A stretch of 64,000 nt of DNA. It comes from Phoronis australis (taxonomy: Eukaryota > Phoronida > Phoronidae). The stretch lies in NCBI GenBank assembly GCA_002633005.1, contig NMRA01000127.1:692438-756437 (forward strand), read 5' to 3'. The notes under the pieces are model-generated. The model did not search any database, was not told the origin of the DNA, and saw nothing but the letters and a program-made list of their open reading frames with translations. This document shows, piece after piece, positions 32,641-44,395 of the stretch (position 1 is the stretch's first letter; every line of letters begins with the position of its first letter). The translations under genes and the position numbers were made by a program.

Positions 32641-35600
32641 CTCAAAACGTGTGAAGATTTCTAGATTGCCTTGTTCTCCGGCAGTTCTGTTTTGACTTTA
32701 GAGAGACCAAAATTGGTATCCTGCTATTTCTAATGTCTGTTTCTAATTACAAAAAACACTAGTTCTTTGGAATGTAAACTCAGGTATTTGATTAGAAAGA
32801 GCAGTAAATCATTTATCTGAAAACCTACTTTTTCTGACATTTGTTGGTATTTCTCCATGTGATGGTAGTTTTAACAGCAGTTGAATGCTTGCAGTTTAGC
32901 ACTCCATACTGGTCCAAGTGCTACTGAAATTTTGTAGTGTTTCAAATTTTTGAAACAGATTATAACATTTTGAAAACCTGTAGAATGTAGTTACCATCTG
33001 AAACTGACCAGTTTTGTAAATATTTCTTCCAAATTGAAGAATGTTTATGGTAGAGTATCTGGCCATAGTCAAGGTTTGATTTGAGAGTTCCAGGAGCTTG
33101 GCTGCACATAAGAGGCTTGGCCTGGTTATCTGGGCCATTGACCACTAAATTGTACTGGAGACTTGACTAGAAAATTGACCAATCCCTGGGCATTAAATTT
33201 TCACTCCATTTACATGGTTAGTTTTAGAGTTGGGTTTCAAGTTAAGACATTTGGTGGCTCATGGCCCTGGTGTATACAGACATTTTGAACTTTTTTATTC
33301 TCTGGGGAAAACTATAGAAGATAGGTATCTTTGTATTTGGAATAGACCTTTCCAGGATAATGGACTCTCCTGTGTAAGGGGATAGAAAAATGCATTGCAT
33401 GGCTGTCCTACTTTTTATAAAGTCAGGCACACCTGAGGTGACTAACAAGAGGAGTAGGATACATTTCACTTTCAGTACTGGTGTGGATTCTGCCTTTTTT
33501 CCAAAAGATTTTCTTAATGTCAGCACTACGACTCAAAATGCAATACTGCATTATATTGCCAGCGTTATGAGAAATTGCATAATAACGAGATGTATTTTGA
33601 ATGTAAATTTCATGTTGATCGAATGAGAAATTAGACCTGTATCAATTGTGAACTAAGAATCATAAAACAAACAAAAAACAGCGCACTTGGAGAAATCTCA
33701 TTTCACGAAGTAATGATTGGGATATAAAATGACTTGTACATTTGCATGTGAAGAAGGACCAGTACTTGTCCCATGCGTTGCATTGTGGGTAAATACCTTA
33801 GAAGCAGAATGGTGCTGTGCTATTTCGGGACAGGACTACTCTCCAGTTTGTGAGATACATCTGGTTTTGTAGGCAATAAGTATTTGTATTCCATGCTTAA
33901 ACTGTATTAAATAACGACACCTTTTGAGATGATAGTTAAAATTCGCGAGATGTATTTGTTAGATCCTCTGAACATGGTTACAACGAGAAAATTGTAAATT
34001 GTGTGGTATACATGCACAACTGCTATAATCGATTATTTTTTCCCGGGGAGTACTTGGCTATATTTTTGATTAGGGTGAACCTTGAAAAGTAGGATGTCCA
34101 CCCGTTTAGGGAGAGAGAAATAAAAAATGGACCCATTTTTAAGGAGCTTCCATGAAAAAGTAACCCTTTTTCTAAGGTTCTGTTCCAATACCATGCTTTT
34201 TGTAACAGTTATGTAATTTCCATAAACGTAACACTTTAATAGGGAATCTTGGAGAATCAGATTTTTTAGCTCATTAAGTCCCAAAACAATCCAAGTATAG
34301 ATGCTATGTTTTCAAACGTGATTATATCTCTTTCAACCAGAGTTTTAATTAAAAATATAATATTTTGAAAAGCCACTCCTTTTACAGAGAAACTATCCGT
34401 GAAGAAGTCACTCTTCAAAGTGGACCCTTCGCTACGAGAGTACCCCCCTGGTATTTTTGTTATTTATGATTAATCTGATACCTTACCTCAGGGAAAGGTA
34501 CAAGCAAAATCAGGTTCTGTGCAATATACTGGGGCATAGAGGAGCTGGTCACCCTGATTGAATCAAATTTAAGCTGAAAGTAACTGCACCTTTCTATTGA
34601 AATTAATTGTCGGAAGCTGGGATCTGTTCAAACTGTCAGTGGAGAAGACAGCATTGACAGTTCGTTAAGTCTTACCAATACTTACAGGCTCGTAAGATTG
34701 GGAGTTTTTTCCGTTTTTCCTATGCAATCAGACACGGATCAGGGATCATGAGAGAGAGCCCGACAGACATGGTGACACTTTGCAGACCTCCATTAAGCTC
34801 TGACAAGTCATGTCAGCGCTCCTGTCTGCTTACTCCAGTTTACATCTTTACGGCAATTGTATCGGAAGTCGTTCACAAAAAATCGGAGTTTGTAGACGAC
34901 TTTTCGGCAATCCTTCAAGAAGTGGACCCACTGGGGATTCATGTTTGGCCTTTCATTAAAAGAGTGTTTTATGTGTTACCTACTTATAGTAAAAGAAAAA
35001 GAAAATAGGCAAACCCAAAGCAGACTCAGTGATAGATTTTAAGATGCCCATTTGATTAACCATGGGCTGCTATTGATGAAGTGCACTTAGCCCTCAGTAC
35101 TCACCTAAAATAGTTGGCTGACAGGGACTTTGAATCATCACCATGAACCATCAAACTGTTGTTTTTCAAAATATAACTCCATTGACCCCAAAACATTACT
35201 TGATCGTGGAGACTTCCAGTCGTAATAAAAATGATGACGCCTAATTTAAAAAAACTTGAACTCATTTCTTTAGTCATTGTGCATCTGAGCAGTCATGTGT
35301 TAAAATCATGAAGAGGTGCAGTTAAAGGTGATGGGTTGAGGACTGTCTAGCCGAGTCCTAGGGTTTTCTATGTGTTACCGGTATTTTAAATCCTCATGTA
35401 GCGCCGTTCTTGAATACCATTGATTTGTTTCATGTTTTGAGGTCAAATCCTTGGTTTTGGTATTTTAATACGAGTTAGTATTCCTAATTCCGCATGATAA
35501 AAATGAACCACATTTGGGTTGTTATTGTTTCAGTGGAAAGATTCACCTGCAGTAACTTTATTTATTCCAGTTTGAAGTTTGCGATTTGGGCTTATTACGG

Positions 35601-35950
35601 CTACTTAGTTGACGAATGTTTGTATTTTTTACTCCGGTGCTTTTCGGTTTCATGTGAACTTTTTCTTTATACTTTTTTGACATTTGATTAATTTAGAGAA
35701 ATTCAATTAACATTCGAATTATTTTGGAGATGGGTGAAAAATTCTGTTACTGAAATACAAGCAATGGGTCATAGGTCTGAGCAAGATATAAGAAGATAAA
35801 GATAGTCATAAACCTCGTTGGTTTGTGTAGACCTGAGGATATAAACCTCTATGGACGTGCCTCAAATTATTAAAGAAAATGGTTACAGTGGATATCTTCT
35901 AAACACATCATCCTTTGAAATTCTGTATGAATATGGTTTCGTTTGTGCAC
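32641..35950. other. intron-like DNA, nothing firmly recognised
   Basis: No domain is seen in any frame. One ATG-initiated frame, 34748-35008 (+, 86 codons), has a mixed composition and ends in a Lys/Arg-rich tail (STOP after KRKRK). It matches nothing I know and has no support as a gene. Other frames start at non-ATG codons or overlap opposite-strand frames. Confidence 0.35.
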
Positions 35951-35956
35951 AAGTAT

Positions 35957-36204
35957 GTAGATTTTCATGTTCAATGTTTCGCTTTAATCGCGACAATAAA
36001 ACAATGTACACTCAACAGTGTCGAGCACTAAACTGACTGAACAACCGTGATTGAGTGAATGAGCAACGATTGAACATTCAATGTTTCGCTTTAATCGCGA
36101 CAATAAAACAATGTACACTCAACAGTGTCGAGCACTAAACTGACTGAACAACCATGATTGAGTGAATGAGCAGCGATTGAACAACGTTGAACATGAAAAT
36201 CTAC
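35957..36204. repeat. 107-bp tandem duplication bounded by an inverted repeat
   Basis: Two adjacent copies of a 107-bp unit (from TTCAATGTTTCGCTTTAATC) lie at 35970-36076 and 36077-36183, with few differences. The pair is bounded by a perfect 18-bp inverted repeat: GTAGATTTTCATGTTCAA at 35957-35974 and TTGAACATGAAAATCTAC at 36187-36204. With one mismatch it extends to 22 bp. This suggests a small terminal-inverted-repeat element with an internal duplication. Confidence 0.9.
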
Positions 36205-36570
36205 CGGTAAGTTGCACTGATTTTGAAATTTCTTAGTAAAGGTTATATACCATATTCATCAGCAGCTGTCTGTGTTAATTCAAATCCATCTTCATTTGCT
36301 TGGAAATTCCTGTCCTGCATTATGGTGTACTGATAAAATATTAGTTACAGGCGATGGAAATATGTTTGATATAAGCAACTAAGACTGAAGCTTCGCATGC
36401 TCACATTTACTGGTAATTCCTATGTTTTGTTGGCAACTTCACTGTGATATGGGCAATGAATGGGATTGTAAGTTGTCCTCAGTCAAATTGGAAGTTAGTT
36501 GTAAGCATGAAGATAGGCAAGACCGATTCGCTCAAAATCGGTTTTAAAAGTCTCTTGACTAGTGCTAGTC
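36205..36570. other. intron-like DNA, nothing recognised
   Basis: No protein-like frame or repeat boundary between the small inverted-repeat element and family A copy 3. Confidence 0.4.
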
Positions 36571-36576
36571 ACTTGA

Positions 36577-37082
36577 GTGCCTTTCATACTAACGTCGACG
36601 CATCGATGGTTTGGGGAGTTGCGGTCAGTATGAACACTTAACTCCAGTCCTGGATCGCAGTTAACAGCTCCAGTTTACATCGCAGTTAACAGGTGGATTT
36701 AAGACGGCAGCGTCGATGCTGCGGTGCAGTATGAACGCTTAACTCCGGTCCAATCGAAGTTATCGCCAGGTGCCACTGTTGTAGTCAATAGTTACAGAGT
36801 AGAGCCGCCACTAATAACTACTTATTTTTTTGCTCTAATGATAACCAATCGATTTAAAAAAATGAGTTTAATGTCATTTAGCACATTTAAATGTTCCAAA
36901 ATTGTCACATTGAAAAAATCTTAGCGTGCAGCGCTACCTTGCGATAACTTCGATGACGTCAGCGTCACCAACCCTTTACTTCGATGGTCATTAACTACCG
37001 AAGCCAGTATGAACTGTCCAGTTAACTGCGCTGTTTACGTCGATGCTCCGCTCAGACCAGAGTTGTCAATATGAAAGGGCCA
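36577..37082 (-). mobile_element. MITE family A, copy 3 (inverted, nearly complete)
   Basis: It begins GTGCCTTTCATACTAACGTC and GACGCATCGATGG and ends CAGACCAGAGTTG, TCAATATGAAAGGGCC. Reverse-complemented, it matches the copy at 43495-44008 along its whole length, for example through GATAACTTCGATGACGTCAG and CACATTGAAAAAATCTTAGC. It is non-coding. Confidence 0.8.
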
Positions 37083-37735
37083 TTGGACATTGTACAACTC
37101 TTAATATACAGCTTCTTGCGCTCAGAATGTGACAGAATTGTTATTGGTGTTTGGTGGGAAAAGTGACAGTTTAGGATTTTACAAACATTTTAAAAAGTTG
37201 CACATATGGAGTGACAGTATGTGAGTGGTATTTTGTCTGCTCTAACCACCCTCAAAACTTGTTTGCCCTGTTTGTAATTTGAGGATTATGAGAAAGTTGA
37301 TATGAATGCTAACAGTATGTCTACCCCAGTGTGAGAAATTTGTTGAGTCAATTGTAGCATACAGCGAAGTCATATTTGACCAGAAATGCATAGTTGGTTC
37401 TAGTCTGTGTTAGCTGTATGGTATTTTTTAGTTGCCCTCTTTTACGAAAGTGAAAATTTACCTGAGGTGCGAGATTTTTTCTTCTCTGATCACCTGTCAA
37501 ATCAGGGCGTTTCAAAACTTCCTCACATACCTTTGCAATACAAGACCTTGACAGACTCTGATACAGGTATTTTTTTAGTCTGTGAACACCTCAAAATGAG
37601 TCGGGATAAAGACTAGAAGCGACTTTGCATTTTTGAATTTCATTGCAGCAATTATTATTCCATAATTCCATTAATCTATTCCTTTGACATACTGGTCATT
37701 TCATTTTGGAATTCAATATGGCAGGGATGAAAATT
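37083..37735. other. intron-like DNA, nothing recognised
   Basis: No protein-like frame. The frame at 37407-37616 begins upstream of no identifiable splice signal and carries no known domain. Confidence 0.4.
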
Positions 37736-37739
37736 TTAT

Positions 37740-38315
37740 GTTATCTGTTGTCTCTACAAAAAGTAACAAAACACCGATTTCGGACATAAATTATTGCCAA
37801 AATAAATCGTTATTCCTCGAAGTCTTGTACTGTGGTCGCCATAATTTCTCAAAGTACTGTGATAAGCTCGATTAGAGTCCGTCTGTGAACATGTCGACTG
37901 ACTGAATCTCCTCTCTCTTTTTGAGAAACTGAAATTGACGGAAAATTGACCGTTTATCACCCTGAAAAATCCGAATTATTAAATCACATTAGTTTCAATG
38001 TTCAGCATTCTACAAAAATCCAAAATGGATCCAAAGTTTGTTCTTTAAAGACAGTTTACATTTGCTGTATTAATGAAGTCTCAACATTTTCAGTGAAAAA
38101 TAATTGCCAGAGTTGATCTTTTTTCTTATCTTAAAGGTTTCTATCATTGCTGTGGTTGCCAACAATTTCTCTAAACGTCGTCCGATGGTAGCTATGATAT
38201 TGAACTTAAAGAAATGAGTAAGCAATTATCTGGTGCTACTTATCTTTTTCAAAAAATCCCTTGTCTACAATGTTTTGCGGTAAGTGGGGGAGATTTTACC
38301 ATACTTCATTTTGAC
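37740..38315 (+). repeat. family E, long copy with the core block twice
   Basis: Two core blocks about 312 bp apart: ATTATTGCCAAAATAAATCG at 37787 and AAATAATTGCCAGAGTTGAT at 38098. Between them are GTCCGTCTGTGAAC, GAAAAATCCGAATTA and TTAGTTTCAATG, matching 13780-13930. At the end is GGGGGAGATTTTACCATAC. It indicates that the family has a unit of about 310 bp. Confidence 0.65.
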
Positions 38316-38420
38316 ACAGTTTTAATTTTCCTTTTGTCTTTAACCAACACATGAAAGTGTGTAACTCAGGGTAATGTCACTGGTGACCTGTAGCCCCTGC
38401 CGCCTGTCCACAAAAGTCTG

Positions 38421-38980
38421 TTAAGGTGCTTTCCCATTAGAGGTGAAACTTCGCTTTTACCGAAGTTTCGGTAAGTGGGAAAGATTAACTCCAGTAGTTA
38501 ATTTGCAAACGAAACTTCGCTGAAAATATAAGTTAAAAGGGAAGCTTCTGTACTCACCGAAACTTTGGTGTAAGTGGGAACGATAAGAGCGAAGCTTTTT
38601 AAGTTATCGGTAGAGGTCGCGGCAATGATATACGATCACGTGAGATTCGCAAACGTGTTCTTTGTTATTGTATCATAGCCTATGTGCTCTCAATAGATGG
38701 AGGTAAATAAAGATATAAAAGAAAGCGTATTTGATGAAGAATGACGCTGATCATTTTCATGAACACTCATGAATGGCAGGAGAACAATTTTCAGCTAGGC
38801 TCGAACCCACGGCTCGATATTCATTTGAGAGTACGAATGAACTGCGCTGTCTGGTGTCTACTCTGATGACTGTGTCGCCATCTAGCAATAACTTTGATAT
38901 CGCTGCCTAGTCTGAAAGGTAAGCGAGGGTTTGGCGAAGCTTTGGTAAACAGAAGATCCCCTGATGGGGAAGCACCATTA
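38421..38980. mobile_element. PIF/Harbinger-like MITE with TTA target-site duplication
   Basis: Terminal inverted repeats AGGTGCTTTCCCATTAGAGG (from 38424) and, inverted at the right end, TGGTGCTTCCCCATCAGGGG (to 38977) are flanked by TTA at 38421-38423 and TTA at 38978-38980. A 3-bp TWA duplication is typical of the PIF/Harbinger group. Near the left, AACTTCGCT and GAAGTTTCGGT-type words recur in both orientations. On the minus strand GTGGGTTCGAGCC at about 38800 looks like a Pol III B box. No transposase frame is present. Confidence 0.75.
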
Positions 38981-39855
38981 GTTCAATTTGAATTCATAGT
39001 TCTCAGTTTGGTAATGTCAAGGACTGTGAAAGCTTAATAATTCCCCTGAGATGTGGGCTTAATGAGATCAGATTAATTAGTTTTGCTGCTTCTAAGTCAT
39101 CAGTGAATGTTGACCTTTGTGGCTAATGGTTTGTCATTTGCTATATTAATATCATCAAATTCATGAAATGCCACGTTATTTAGTAATTCAATTCTTGCCC
39201 GTTAACCTCCATTGGTGTCTAGTTTCATGCACGACGTAAACCAACGATGGACAGCTCCAAATTTAGGTTCCTTCCCCGTTCTTTACCGTATAAAAAGGTT
39301 TTGGCCTTTCGGTGATGTCACATTTCTCCTCCGCCATGACTTTGGATCGAGCCTTGCTTTTAAAGAAAAACTGCGGTTCTTTTAATGTTATTAAGTCTCA
39401 TTTATTCCAGCTTAACATTTAAGTTCCAAATGAAAATTGCCAACCTGCAGCTGGTGAGACGAACTAAATAAGTTTTCCTCCAGGTAAATTAGTTGCAGAG
39501 TCAATTAGTGACTTCCACTCATTTTGTAGTATAATCCTGTTAAATTAAGAACACACACACACTTCCTGATGTAAAAATGTCGTCTGAGGCACTTAAAACT
39601 GTTGAAGCATTTTTTATACCCCTGCTGAAGGTGAAGGTCATACAGTAATGGTATTGCATTAGTTCTCCACTTGTTTCGCTCAAAATTCATCGTAAGTGTT
39701 GTGATCTTTTGGACAGTCTATGTAAAACCTAAAATTTACAAGATAAATGTATCCGATATTTCAAGTAAACTGTGTCATTCTCTTTAGGGAATGATAACTT
39801 AAAGACTGTAGGGCTTATGTATATAGACTTCAGCAGTCTTAAGAAGTCCAATGTG
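38981..39855. other. intron-like DNA, nothing recognised
   Basis: AT-rich, with a short ACACACACACAC run at 39551-39562. No protein-like frame. Confidence 0.4.
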
Positions 39856-39859
39856 ATTG

Positions 39860-40065
39860 GCGGTAAAAATAAAAATAATTGCCAAAATTGTCAGTTTTCC
39901 GTTTCTCAAAGGCTGATTTCCCTGTTGGAAATAGAAATTTGTATAAACATTGTTTTATGACATCTATACAGCTCAAACCATATTAGCGTTGGACTAAAAA
40001 TTTCTTAATCTTTGTATTATTTGGAGGAATTTGTCAAAAGTAGAATTTCATTGTGTGCGTAACCG
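39860..40065 (+). repeat. family E copy, subfamily shared with 48.2 kb
   Basis: AAAATAATTGCCAAAATTGT, AACATTGTTTTATGACATCT, ACAGCTCAAACCAT and AATTTCTTAATCTTTGT are shared, in order, with 48170-48390, more closely than with other copies. Confidence 0.55.
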
Positions 40066-41225
40066 CCTTAATGTTCATGATGACACCTATCCTGTTTTGT
40101 TATTCATTTTGGAAATGCTCCCCAAATTTAATCCCTTGATCTTAAAGGAAGACGTTAGTCAGTAATTAGAAATTATTTAATAACATCTCTACTACAGAAG
40201 AATGACCAAGCTTGAAATGAGTTGCCATCCAGTAATTTTCATTCTGAAAAAAAGATTGATCACTTTCTACTTAGTGCACAAATTGGCTTTTAATGTTACT
40301 TTGTTTGACTTGTCTTGATTGAGCGTGAAATAACGTAGGCTTCATGATGAATATGACTTCTCTCCTAAAGGGACGTTCGCACTATCGATTTAGAATGGTG
40401 GACTAACTCTTTCTCGACCAGAAGATTTTTAGACCCAGTGCGAAAGGTGGTGTAGGCCAGTTTAAATTTAAAACGGTACTAAAGTTTGTATGCTTGAAAA
40501 GACTGCACTATTGAGTGGACCTAAGTTATTCCAATCACTTTAGTTATACGTTCAATCCAAAGTATTTTTCTTGACCGTCCTAAATCGACTCTCCACTTCT
40601 CACCAAACACGGAGACTTCGTGCCATTTTGCACACTCGACATTGTGTCGTCAGGTGCTCATTGTACAACTTGTAAGTCCAGACTAACTCTAATGTGAAAG
40701 CAGCTTTAATTAAAAAAGCAAAGAAATTATCATCATTAGATCCAGGTTGTCTTTCATTCCGTTGTATTGTATCCATCGAGCTCAGGAGAGTACAAGACAC
40801 ATTTTGCGCAATGCTGGATTGACTTTTAAAGTCACACTCATTCGGTACAATGGTCAGTTGCCATACGATGTTATCACGTACTTATAAAAACAAGCTAAAT
40901 GTTATTTCCCAAATTTTCAACGCACATCATGATTTATAAAAAACGAACTGTTTGTGCGACTCTTGTCAATCCTTAAGTCATAATTTATTCTTACGAAGTT
41001 AGAGTCTCTATATCAGCCAATGAGAATTATCCAAGAGGATTGTTGGACTTGTGTCTTTAATTTCCGTTGTGTCATTAAAACACAATGTGCAATAAAGTCA
41101 ATGGTGAACAGAGATAGCAGATGTAAGAAATTTTAATCTTTGCTGTATATTTTTGCGTTTGAAAAAAATATTTTTTGAGCCTTCAAGTTCTGTTAAAAAA
41201 GACGAGGGTTGGCTTTGGTGGGAAA
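40066..41225. other. intron-like DNA, one possible inverted repeat
   Basis: TCGATTTAGAATGGT at about 40387 and its inverse around 40575-40590 (ACCGTCCTAAATCGA) could be ends of a 220-bp element, but the limits and target duplication were not established. No protein-like frame. Confidence 0.3.
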
Positions 41226-41230
41226 TTGTA

Positions 41231-41338
41231 CTAGCTTGTATTGATGTAGTAATGTACGCACTCTTGCACTAGCTTGTATTGGTGTAGTAATGTACGCACT
41301 CTTGCACTAGCTTGTATTTATGTAGTGATGTACGCATA
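41231..41338. repeat. 38-bp tandem repeat, about 2.8 units
   Basis: CTAGCTTGTATTGATGTAGT followed by AATGTACGCACTCTTGCA is repeated from 41231, 41269 and 41307; the last unit is incomplete and has a few changes. Confidence 0.9.
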
Positions 41339-43490
41339 CGACAACATCATACTGAAATTTGCAAAATAATATTGTATCAAATAAGCATGGCCAGAAAAGT
41401 CAATATTTGAACCTGGTTCTCACAAATAATCACGGAATTGCATCATATTTCTGTGTCTTAAAGAATTTTTTCTGGGTTTGGTATTTGGCGAGCTAATCAT
41501 ATTTGCTTTGTTATGTTGCTTTAATGACAGTATCTACAAGACTTTATGCAGAGACACTTGTAATTTATGGATTTCGCGTAGTTGCCATTAAAAAACGCTG
41601 TCAAAATGCTAAAACTCAGGAGATGGATTCAGATATTTTATTACGACATTGTCAGCGAGGATCATGTTCTCAAATATAACAAGTGCTAAAAGTGCAGACC
41701 TCCAGGTTTTACAGTTTTTGCATTTAAGTCACACACAGTGCTGATACGATCAATTCAAAGTCACTTCAAACTATGGGCTCCTTTCATGGGACTTGTATGT
41801 AGTCACTAGATTTGTACAAAACCTCTATTACCGTATCAAGAAGCCTGTTTATCTGGAACACTCATCTCAGTCCCTTTTTATCAGTGACACTTATCTGAGG
41901 TCCTTTTGTCTAGAGCAGGGCAATCACTGGATTAACCGTGACTTCACAGCAATAAAAAACTGGCTGAATAAACTGATATATCATGATTTTTCAACTGTTT
42001 GACTTCTGAAATTAAATTCCACATAAAAAGTTAGGTTGCTCCTAGTAATATGATAAAATCACTCAAAGGAAACATTGAAGATGCAGTTTCCTGGAACCCA
42101 TTGAAGAAGGTAATTTCAAGTTCTGACGCCGCACAAAAGACTTTAGAAACACTTAACAAGGGCCTACATTTATGTCTGGGTTTAGCCTTGAAGGTAGTGT
42201 CTAAGTTTCTTAAACTTTGGCATCGAACGGCACTCGGGTTTGCATTCTGACATGTGAGAAACATTTAGAAAAAACACCGTGAAAGCAAGCGTTTCGCGAA
42301 TATGCTCGCGTTCTACTCGCATACAATTCGGTTGGAATGTTGAATTTTGGGATATAATGCACTGTTTCTGTTACTTAAGGGAAATTTCCCGGGGCAAGTG
42401 CCCTGGAGTTTCTTGCGTGTACGGAACCCTACCCCAGTTGTCAATTCTAACTTTGTTGTATAGTGGAGCCCGCTTAATGAGTCATACCCTCTGTTTTTAT
42501 GTAAATTATGATAAAAAGTAGGATGTACCGTTATGAGGTTTAGACTTGGTCGGGTGATTGTAACAGCGGTGCCATGATGCAATATGGCAAATGAATTAGA
42601 TTACCAGTAGTTTTTATACAGAGAAGTGAAGGTACACATGCTAATTATACGCGGGTCAGAATCAGTTTTGATGATTTGTTGTCTGGGAATATGAAATTAT
42701 GCAGGCTAGTGTTCATGGATTTAAGCAGAAACGATTTTATATTTCATGACAGTAACCAGGATATTCTATTATCTGGGTATGACAATAAATGGCCTCCACT
42801 ATGCTCCTATCAAAGTGTCACCCAATACCAGTCACAACACACACAGCATGTGTAGGGCATGTCTTAACATAATAGTTGACACCATTAACATAATAGTTGA
42901 CCCCATTACTATCTTGTGCAATCTTCTTTGCAGGAGGGATAAAGTGCCAATGATCTTTGTCCAAGTGCTTGTGATAAAGGTTTCTTATAAATAACATAGA
43001 TTTTACTTAACCCCTATTCTTCAAGGTTCTGGAAAGATCAAATAATACTATCTCAAGAACTCACCCTAATGTAATATGGGTGGTCTTTAAGGGTGCACAT
43101 CTTAATCAACCATATCTATTAAAAACACTTGAAAAGTTGATTTTAAGGTACAAAATTTTCAGACTCTGACTTTCCTTTGCTCTTGACAAATTTGTCAATT
43201 ATTCTAATTTTTTGTTTCTGTGATGGAAATCTCGACATTTGACACAGCTGACTTGACACTCCTGACTGAGCATGTATTCTGACACTCCATAGGTGTGGAA
43301 TTTCACACAGCGCAAATTGATTCGGCACTGTCAATTTGTCTGTCATTTTTAGAAAGAGCAAATGCCACCTGATCACCTTGCTTTAAGGTGTCTCTTATGA
43401 ATCTGAACGAAAAGTAGTATCGAGGCAAAACCACTTGTCTCAATATTGTGCTTGCAGAGTTGTATCTTCAAGCATGTGTACGTCACTGTT
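41339..43490. other. intron-like DNA, nothing recognised
   Basis: No known domain. A small duplicated phrase (AACATAATAGTTGACMCCAT) occurs twice at about 42867-42906. Frames around 42031-42582 overlap on opposite strands. Confidence 0.35.
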
Positions 43491-43494
43491 TTGA

Positions 43495-44008
43495 GGCCCT
43501 TTCACACTGACTTAACTCTGGTCTGAGCAGAGCGTCGCCGTATTTAACTGTGAAGTTAACTAAACCGTTCATACTGGCTTCGATAGTTAACGGACATCGA
43601 AGTAAATGGTAGGTGACGCTGTTGTGTCATCGAAGTAGTTGCAAGGTAGTGCTGCACACTAAGATTTTTTTGATGTGACAGTTTGGGAACATTCACATGT
43701 GCTAATTGACTAATACTTATTTTAATTTGACTAGTGATTATTCGAGCAAAATATAAGCAACTACGGTATTAGTGACAACACTGCCCTTTAATTGTTGGTG
43801 ATAACAGTGGTACCTGGTGGTAACTTTGATGGGACCAAAGTTGACCGTTCATATTGCACCGCAGCATCGACACTCCACTGTTAAATCCACTTGTTTACTG
43901 CGAAGTTAACTGGCGCTGTTAACGTTGATCCAGGACCGAAGTTCACTGCTCGTATACTGACTGCAACTCCCCAAAACATCGATGCGTCGATGCTACTATG
44001 AAAGGGCC
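43495..44008 (+). mobile_element. MITE family A, copy 4 (best preserved, 514 bp)
   Basis: The ends are inverted: GGCCCTTTCACACTGAC at the left and CTACTATGAAAGGGCC at the right. Just inside are imperfect CG-rich words (GCAGAGCGTCGCCG at the left; CATCGATGCGTCGATG at the right). The interior carries several GTTAACT words and CATCGAAGTAGTTGCAAGG. No coding capacity. No exact target duplication was found, so the superfamily is left open. Confidence 0.85.
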
Positions 44009-44059
44009 TTTAGAGTCGGCAGTGTCACTTTGCACCATGTCATTGTTTAGGTAATGTTA

Positions 44060-44395
44060 CTGACGAGAAAAGTGATTTTCTGAGATCAGCCTCAGCTCAG
44101 ATTTGAACCTAAAGTCTGCGCAGTAGTAGCTGAACCCTCTTCTGCTGAGCTAAATCAACGCCATAAACGACGGTATTTTAAGCATGCCTAGATGGAAAAG
44201 GCACCTACCGTGATTTCAACGAATGTCTAGCAAACAACAATGAGAATTGGACATTTGTAATAAAAGCAAAAAAGCGTAACGAATTTTATTGTTTTGTAGT
44301 TCTGGTCAAAGCTGATCACTTAAAAAAATCTGTCCGCCCAACAATAATCCTCAAAATGCATTTTTCAGCTGTACAAATTACAATATCCCTTTAAC
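44060..44395 (-). repeat. SINE-like, tRNA-derived repeat, best copy
   Basis: On the minus strand, 44160 down to 44090 reads GATTTAGCTCAGCAGAAGAG then, about 30 bases on, AGGTTCAAATCTGAGC. These are good matches to Pol III A and B boxes. The cloverleaf is imperfect, so it is a tRNA-derived repeat and not a tRNA gene. The plus-strand flank from 44200 to 44395 is shared with 27960-28110 and 28505-28556. Confidence 0.55.

Noticed and set aside
43495-44008. Assigning family A to hAT or PIF from its ends
   Set aside because: Neither an 8-bp nor a TWA duplication matches at the two junctions, so the superfamily was left open.
44090-44165. tRNA gene on the minus strand
   Set aside because: The A and B boxes are good but the acceptor and anticodon stems do not pair properly; better seen as a SINE.
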